Shown: positions 59,768 to 64,000 of the stretch, piece after piece
How the letters are laid out: each line of letters opens with the position of its first letter
Numbering within the stretch: position 1 is the first letter of the stretch
NCBI RefSeq assembly: GCF_000221185.1
Contig: NC_015865.1
Span: 992,001 to 1,056,000 of the forward strand
Source of the DNA: Thermococcus sp. 4557
GTDB taxonomy: Archaea; Methanobacteriota_B; Thermococci; Thermococcales; Thermococcaceae
Direction: 5' to 3'
DNA length: 64,000 nucleotides
The notes under the pieces: model-generated
Told to the model about the DNA's origin: nothing
The model's database searches: none
The model's input: only the letters and a program-made list of their open reading frames with translations
Translations under genes and position numbers: made by a program

Positions 59768-60768
59768 TGGCATTAACGTTCAAGTCCAACCCGAACATGC
59801 CGGAGGAGATTGCGAGTCTCTTCAGGAAGCAGCACTACGCGCTCGTGGGCAGGCACAGCTCGGTCAAGCTCTGCCACTGGCTCAAGGAGAGCATAAAGCA
59901 CGACCGCTTCTGCTACAAGCAGAAGTTCTACAACATACACTCCCACCGCTGCCTGCAGATGACGCCTGTTACGGCGTGGTGCACCCACAACTGCATATTC
60001 TGCTGGCGCCCGATGGAGGGCTTCCTCGGCACGGAGCTCCCGGAGCCGTGGGACGACCCGGCCTTCATCGTCGAGGAGAGCATAAAGGCCCAGCGCAAGC
60101 TCCTCGTCGGCTACAAGGGCATGCCCGGCATAAACATGAAGAAGTTCGAGGAGGCGTGGAACCCGAAGCACGCGGCGATAAGCCTCTCCGGCGAGCCGAT
60201 GCTGTACCCCTACATGGGCGACCTCGTCGAGGAGTTCCACAAGCGCGGTTTCACGACCTTCATCGTCACCAACGGAACCGTTCCGGAGAGGCTCGAGGAG
60301 ATGATAAAGGAGGACAAGCTGCCGAGCCAGCTCTACGTCTCGCTGACGGCTCCCGACGTCGAGACCTACAACAGGGTTAACGTCCCCATGATCCCCGACG
60401 GCTGGGACAGGATAAAGCAGACGCTCGAGCTTATGAAGGACGCCGAGACGAGGACGGTGATAAGGCTGACCCTCGTCAAGGGCGAGAACATGCACAACCC
60501 AGAGGGCTACGCGAAGCTGATAAAGCTCGCCAACCCGATGTTCGTCGAGGCGAAAGCGTACATGTTCGTCGGCTATTCGCGCAACAGGCTCACCATCAAC
60601 AACATGCCGCGGCACGAGGAGATAAGGGCCTTCGCCGAGGAGCTGGTGAAGCACCTGCCCGGCTATCACATCGAGGACGAGTACGAGCCGAGCAGGGTCG
60701 TGCTAATAATGCGCGACGACGTCGATTCCCACGGAACCGGAATCGGCGGCAGATTCATAAAGCACTGA
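59767..60768 (+). CDS. taw1: 4-demethylwyosine synthase Taw1 (TYW1, radical SAM)
   Basis: 333 residues. It builds the tricyclic base of tRNA-Phe wybutosine derivatives from m1G37 and pyruvate. Radical SAM cluster Cys72-x3-Cys76-x2-Cys79 (WCTHNCIFCW) and a second 4Fe-4S cluster on Cys36, Cys49 and Cys62. Archaeal form without the flavodoxin domain. ATG 59767 follows GGTGAGG. Possible metal-responsive operator at the start. Confidence 0.95.
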   Translation: MALTFKSNPNMPEEIASLFRKQHYALVGRHSSVKLCHWLKESIKHDRFCYKQKFYNIHSHRCLQMTPVTAWCTHNCIFCWRPMEGFLGTELPEPWDDPAFIVEESIKAQRKLLVGYKGMPGINMKKFEEAWNPKHAAISLSGEPMLYPYMGDLVEEFHKRGFTTFIVTNGTVPERLEEMIKEDKLPSQLYVSLTAPDVETYNRVNVPMIPDGWDRIKQTLELMKDAETRTVIRLTLVKGENMHNPEGYAKLIKLANPMFVEAKAYMFVGYSRNRLTINNMPRHEEIRAFAEELVKHLPGYHIEDEYEPSRVVLIMRDDVDSHGTGIGGRFIKH

Positions 60769-60779
60769 CCGTCCTTTCC

Positions 60780-60784
60780 TTTTT
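60780..60784 (+). terminator. pyrimidine/T tract after taw1
   Basis: CCTTTCCTTTTT-type tract ending in five T, 12 bases after the stop codon. Confidence 0.4.
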
Positions 60785-60852
60785 ATTCCGCCAGGATATG
60801 GAAAAAGTTTATTTATTCTCGGCGCTTAGAATCTGCTTAGGGGTGTAAGGTG

Positions 60853-63078
60853 ATGAAGAAAGTTCTGGCCGCGATAATGATTGTTCTCATGCTGATTCCA
60901 GCCGTTGGCGCCGGAAAGATAGACGGCTCCGTGACGTTTCTCAGCGGGGCTTCCCAGAGCACGAAAGAAACGAGGGAAGTGAGCCTGGCACTGATGGCCC
61001 TCGTAAGCGCCCGTGACGACGTCAACTGGGACATAACCCCGGACATCGACGCACTCGTCGACGAGCTTCTCGACAACCAGAACCAGGACGGTGGCTGGGG
61101 CCACTACTTCAACGAACCCAGCAACGTTCTCGACACCGCCTATGCCGTGATAGCACTCACCAGGGCATACCCCCTGATGGACGTCTGGAAGGCACGGGAC
61201 GTCGAGAGGGCAATTGATTCCGGAATCGACTACCTCCTCTCCGCCAAAGAAGAGAACGGCTGGGGATACATACCCGGAACCCCGGTCTCGTGCTATCCAA
61301 CTGTCGTGGCCCTCTGGGCCCTCGGCGAAAACGGCTACACCTACAACAGCAGAACCGTCAGGGACGCCGTGAGGTACCTTGAGAGCATCAACGCCTCCTC
61401 CTGCGAGATTTCAAATTACGAATTCCTGGCCCTCAGGGTCGTGGCCTACCACAGCACCGGCTACCCCCTCGGAAGCGATGTGGCGGACCAACTCAAGGAC
61501 ATCCTCCTCAAGGAGAGAATGGAAGTCAAGGAGCGCGCCATGCTCACCTACGCCCTCGTTCTGGTCTCGCCCCTTGACCTCGATGTCGCAAGGGCGCTCA
61601 AAATGCTCGAAAAAGAGGGCAGGTCCTCGGACGATATATTCTACTGGATGAACACCCCGAGCCTCATGTCCCAGACGGAGATCATAGCCTCAACCGCTTT
61701 CGCCCTGATGGCGCTGTCTCACCCCCTGAAGGTCACAATCCCCGGCGAGGTCACCAACCCGTACACCATGCCCTGCAGGGAGCTCAAGTACATGCAGAAC
61801 CTCGACGGGGGCTGGGGGCTCGTTCTCAATGAACCGAGCAACGAGAAGGCCACCTACTACGCCCTCCTCGGACTGGAGAAGTGCTATCCCACCAACGAGA
61901 GCATCAGTAAAGCCCTCGAGTGGGCCAGAAACGCCTTCGAGAGGGACGCCCTCTGGGTTCAGAAGAACGGGAGAATGTCTGTCGGCTATTACTACGCACT
62001 CGAGACCCTGCTCCGCTACAACCTGCTGAGCGAGGAGGAAAAGGCCAGTGCCGTTGAACTGATAAGAAACGCCCAGCTTGACTACGGCCTCTGGGGCAAC
62101 ACCGTCCTCGGTCCGCAGCCCTACGAAACGGCCCTCGCGGTCAAGGCCCTCCTCGACCTCGGCGTCCCCGCGAACGACCCCCTCATCCAGGCCGCCAAGG
62201 AGTGGCTTCTCAGCATAAGCAACGGCGGCTGGGGAACCCACGTCACGACCCCGCACTTCTCGTACATGCTCAAACCGGACGTGCTGACCACCATAACGGT
62301 CCTCGAAGCCCTAGAGAACGTGGCCACCCCCGAAGAGCTTGAACCCCACCTCCAGTGGCTCATGGACCAGAGAATAAACGGCGGCTGGGCCTATTGGAAG
62401 GCCTACTACGTCTGGCAGGAGAACAGGGAGTACCCAGGAACCCCGAGCGTTGAGCTTACCGTGCGCGCCACCGACATGCTCCTCAGATACGGCCACAACT
62501 ACACCTCCAAGACCCTTGACTTCGTTATGAACGCCAGGGACAGCGGGCTGATAAGGAACAAGCCCATCGAGACCGCGAACGCTGTGCTCTATCTCTGCCG
62601 CTTCCAGTACATACCCCCAGTCAGCCTCAACGATGTGAGGGCAGAGCTCGACAGTGACATCTTTGAGGTCATCGCGCCCGGCATGGACAACGAGAGCGTG
62701 GCGGAGATAGTGAACCGCCTGAGCGACACGTTCAGCGGCGGCTTCATCGCGGCTAACGGCACCGGAATCGGCGAGGGAAGCTACATCGTTCTCTCGAACT
62801 TCAGTGGCTACAGTATAAGGGTCTACAACCCCTACCTGCCCTTCCACATAGACGGCGATAACGTTACCGTCGGCAACGTCACCGTTCCGCTGAACAAGTC
62901 AGTTGTCCTCATACCCGGCAAGACACCGGAAGGGGTGGTGCTCTTCGTATTCTACGAGCCGGAGAACGAGGGGATAGCGAAGGACGTCTTCACCACGGGC
63001 TTCATCAAGTACATCGGCGGAAGCGCAATGGTGCTCGTCGTCGAGAACGGAAGGATAAAAGTAATAGCGGTGGGGTGA
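60853..63078 (+). CDS. secreted alpha/alpha-toroid (prenyltransferase/squalene-oxidase repeat) protein
   Basis: 741 residues with a signal peptide (1-20). About a dozen helical repeats with QW-like motifs (NQDGGWGHY near 78, LDGGWGLV near 317, NGGWGTHV near 457, NGGWAYW near 512), an alpha/alpha toroid as in squalene cyclases. The catalytic DXDD of cyclases was not seen, and an exported location argues against a terpenoid cyclase. The last 130 residues are a beta domain with potential N-glycosylation sites. ATG 60853 chosen over GTG 60850. Function unknown, perhaps a binding or complement-like surface protein. Confidence 0.78.
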   Translation: MKKVLAAIMIVLMLIPAVGAGKIDGSVTFLSGASQSTKETREVSLALMALVSARDDVNWDITPDIDALVDELLDNQNQDGGWGHYFNEPSNVLDTAYAVIALTRAYPLMDVWKARDVERAIDSGIDYLLSAKEENGWGYIPGTPVSCYPTVVALWALGENGYTYNSRTVRDAVRYLESINASSCEISNYEFLALRVVAYHSTGYPLGSDVADQLKDILLKERMEVKERAMLTYALVLVSPLDLDVARALKMLEKEGRSSDDIFYWMNTPSLMSQTEIIASTAFALMALSHPLKVTIPGEVTNPYTMPCRELKYMQNLDGGWGLVLNEPSNEKATYYALLGLEKCYPTNESISKALEWARNAFERDALWVQKNGRMSVGYYYALETLLRYNLLSEEEKASAVELIRNAQLDYGLWGNTVLGPQPYETALAVKALLDLGVPANDPLIQAAKEWLLSISNGGWGTHVTTPHFSYMLKPDVLTTITVLEALENVATPEELEPHLQWLMDQRINGGWAYWKAYYVWQENREYPGTPSVELTVRATDMLLRYGHNYTSKTLDFVMNARDSGLIRNKPIETANAVLYLCRFQYIPPVSLNDVRAELDSDIFEVIAPGMDNESVAEIVNRLSDTFSGGFIAANGTGIGEGSYIVLSNFSGYSIRVYNPYLPFHIDGDNVTVGNVTVPLNKSVVLIPGKTPEGVVLFVFYEPENEGIAKDVFTTGFIKYIGGSAMVLVVENGRIKVIAVG

Positions 63079-63085
63079 TAGAGAA

Positions 63086-64000
63086 GTGAGGGCTCTAATC
63101 ATCGGGGTCGGTCAGTGCGGAACTAAAATCGCCGACCTCTTTTCTCTTGTTGATTTTGAAACCCTTGCGATAAACACTTCCCGTGGGGACCTTGAATACC
63201 TCAAGCACGTTCCCCACGAGCGCAGGATACTCATCGGTGAGGGCATAACCGGGGGAAAGGGCGTCAACGCCAACCCCATACTCGGCAGAGAAGCCATGAA
63301 GCGCGACCTGCCCGTTGTGATGCGCAAGATAGGGTCAATAATAGGCTACGAGGACGTGGACATATTCTTCCTCACCTTCGGATTCGGCGGCGGAACCGGG
63401 GCCGGGGGGACGCCCATCCTCGCGGAGGCCCTGAAGGAGGAGTATCCCGACTCCCTCGTCGTCGCAATAGGGGCCCTTCCCCTCAGGGAGGAGGGCATCA
63501 GGCCAACAATCAACGCCGCCATAACCATAGACAAGCTCTCGAAGATAGCCGACTCCATAATCGCCATAGACAACAACAAGCTCCGCGGGAGCGGCGACGA
63601 CATAACCCACGCCTACGAGCGGATAAACTATACAATAGTCGAGCGCATAGCTTCCCTCCTGGCGCTCGTCGATGTTCCCGGCGAGCAGACCCTCGACGCG
63701 AGCGACCTGAAGTTCGTCCTCAAGGCGTTCGGCAGCTTCGCCACAGTGGGGTACGCAAAGGCCGAAGCGGGCAGGGTCAAGAGCCTCTCGCGCCTCATTA
63801 TAAAATCGTTCGAAAACGAGGGACTGTACCTCGACGCCAACATAGAGTCCGCGCTCTACGGCCTCGTGGCGGTCCACGGGCCCCCGGAGGTCCTGAAGGC
63901 AGGGGATATCTTTGAAGCGCTCGACTATCTCACCAACAAAATAAAGGGAAAGCAGATATTCCGCGGCTTCTACCCCGACCCGCGCGAGAGGGAGGTCGAG
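63086..64000 (+). CDS. tubulin-superfamily GTPase (CetZ/FtsZ3-like), 3' end outside window
   Basis: 305 residues in window, open to the last base. Nucleotide loop GVGQCGTK (7-14), tubulin signature FGFGGGTGAGG (99-109), then IGALPLREEGIRPTINAA near 133. It lacks the N-terminal extension of FtsZ1/2, closer to the CetZ/FtsZ3 branch linked to cell shape in haloarchaea. GTG 63086 follows GGGGTGATAG, eight bases after the toroid gene, so the two may be co-transcribed. Confidence 0.87.
   Translation, partial: MRALIIGVGQCGTKIADLFSLVDFETLAINTSRGDLEYLKHVPHERRILIGEGITGGKGVNANPILGREAMKRDLPVVMRKIGSIIGYEDVDIFFLTFGFGGGTGAGGTPILAEALKEEYPDSLVVAIGALPLREEGIRPTINAAITIDKLSKIADSIIAIDNNKLRGSGDDITHAYERINYTIVERIASLLALVDVPGEQTLDASDLKFVLKAFGSFATVGYAKAEAGRVKSLSRLIIKSFENEGLYLDANIESALYGLVAVHGPPEVLKAGDIFEALDYLTNKIKGKQIFRGFYPDPREREVE

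Noticed and set aside
1-64000. CRISPR array or insertion sequence
   Set aside because: No regularly spaced direct repeats and no transposase were seen; the hairpin families have no regular spacing.

Overview
The window is 64 kb of a Thermococcus-like (Thermococcales, Euryarchaeota) chromosome. This rests on gene content rather than a database match: heterotrimeric RPA, aIF2-gamma, Rpo7/Spt4, ribosomal proteins S6e, S24e, S27ae and L41e, Sec61-beta, digeranylgeranylglyceryl phosphate synthase, wyosine synthase Taw1, Dph2 and the GTP-dependent dephospho-CoA kinase. TATA boxes with about 26-nt spacing, several nearly leaderless genes, and Shine-Dalgarno sequences of the GGTGA/GGAGGT type fit the same group. 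Overall GC is high (mid-50s percent by eye). Genes are packed on both strands, with many 1-20 nt overlaps.

Layout. 0-9 kb: an RNA m5C methyltransferase (cut by the window edge), AMMECR1, a thiamine-binding-type protein, DUF373, a coiled-coil protein, an endonuclease-IV-fold protein, a P1 peptidase and a two-gene iron(III)/thiamine-type ABC importer. 9-12.3 kb: an AT-richer island with a secreted C39-like cysteine peptidase and two paralogous anchored proteins. 12.4-14.2 kb: a purine permease facing a DtxR-type metalloregulator. 14.2-15.5 kb: tRNA-Lys, tRNA-Asp and 5S rRNA inside noncoding DNA full of perfect hairpins. 15.5-27.5 kb: information processing (ScpB, RPA41-14-32, EngB, Sec61-beta, S6e, aIF2-gamma, PIN and HD proteins), lipid synthesis, RNA kinase. 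27.6-35.8 kb: two lipoproteins, DUF432 plus MscS, a second m5C methyltransferase, a HEAT-like protein, a METTL5-like enzyme, Dph2. 36-42 kb: tandem secreted papain-fold proteins, a YbjQ protein, and a membrane/regulator cluster (YhfC-type protease, PadR, DUF1648, SdpI-like, HTH). 42-49 kb: nitrilase, L41e, phosphoesterase, a KaiC-like/M28 peptidase operon, dolichol-phosphate mannosyltransferase. 49-50.3 kb: tRNA-Pro and tRNA-Gln with the same hairpin families seen at 14-15 kb.

The most distinctive region is 50.4-56.4 kb: two winged-helix regulators (one membrane-bound), three small secreted paralogues of the DUF1102/TasA-like type, a SipW-like signal peptidase carrying an extra extracellular domain, a cysteine-rich secreted 458-residue protein and a DUF5305 membrane protein. 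I read it as a candidate biofilm-fibre (TasA/bundling-pilus type) assembly system. An internal hairpin-T-tract could set high fibre and low protease expression. The right end holds Ppa, Rpo7-Spt4-DPCK-S24e-S27ae, a HemK-like methyltransferase, Taw1, a large secreted alpha/alpha-toroid protein and the start of a tubulin-like GTPase.

Regulation: perfect or near-perfect TTAGG-N4-CCTAA boxes, like bacterial DtxR/IdeR operators, lie at the DtxR-family gene itself and at three other promoters. A 24-bp palindrome sits in the divergent promoter at 41.15 kb. A structured leader of about 120 nt precedes a small gene at 23.4 kb. Three genes absent from any list restricted to proteins of 60 residues or more were recovered by reading: Sec61-beta, L41e and S27ae; a 45-residue leaderless ORF is also proposed. 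No database search was run; family names come from motif recognition.
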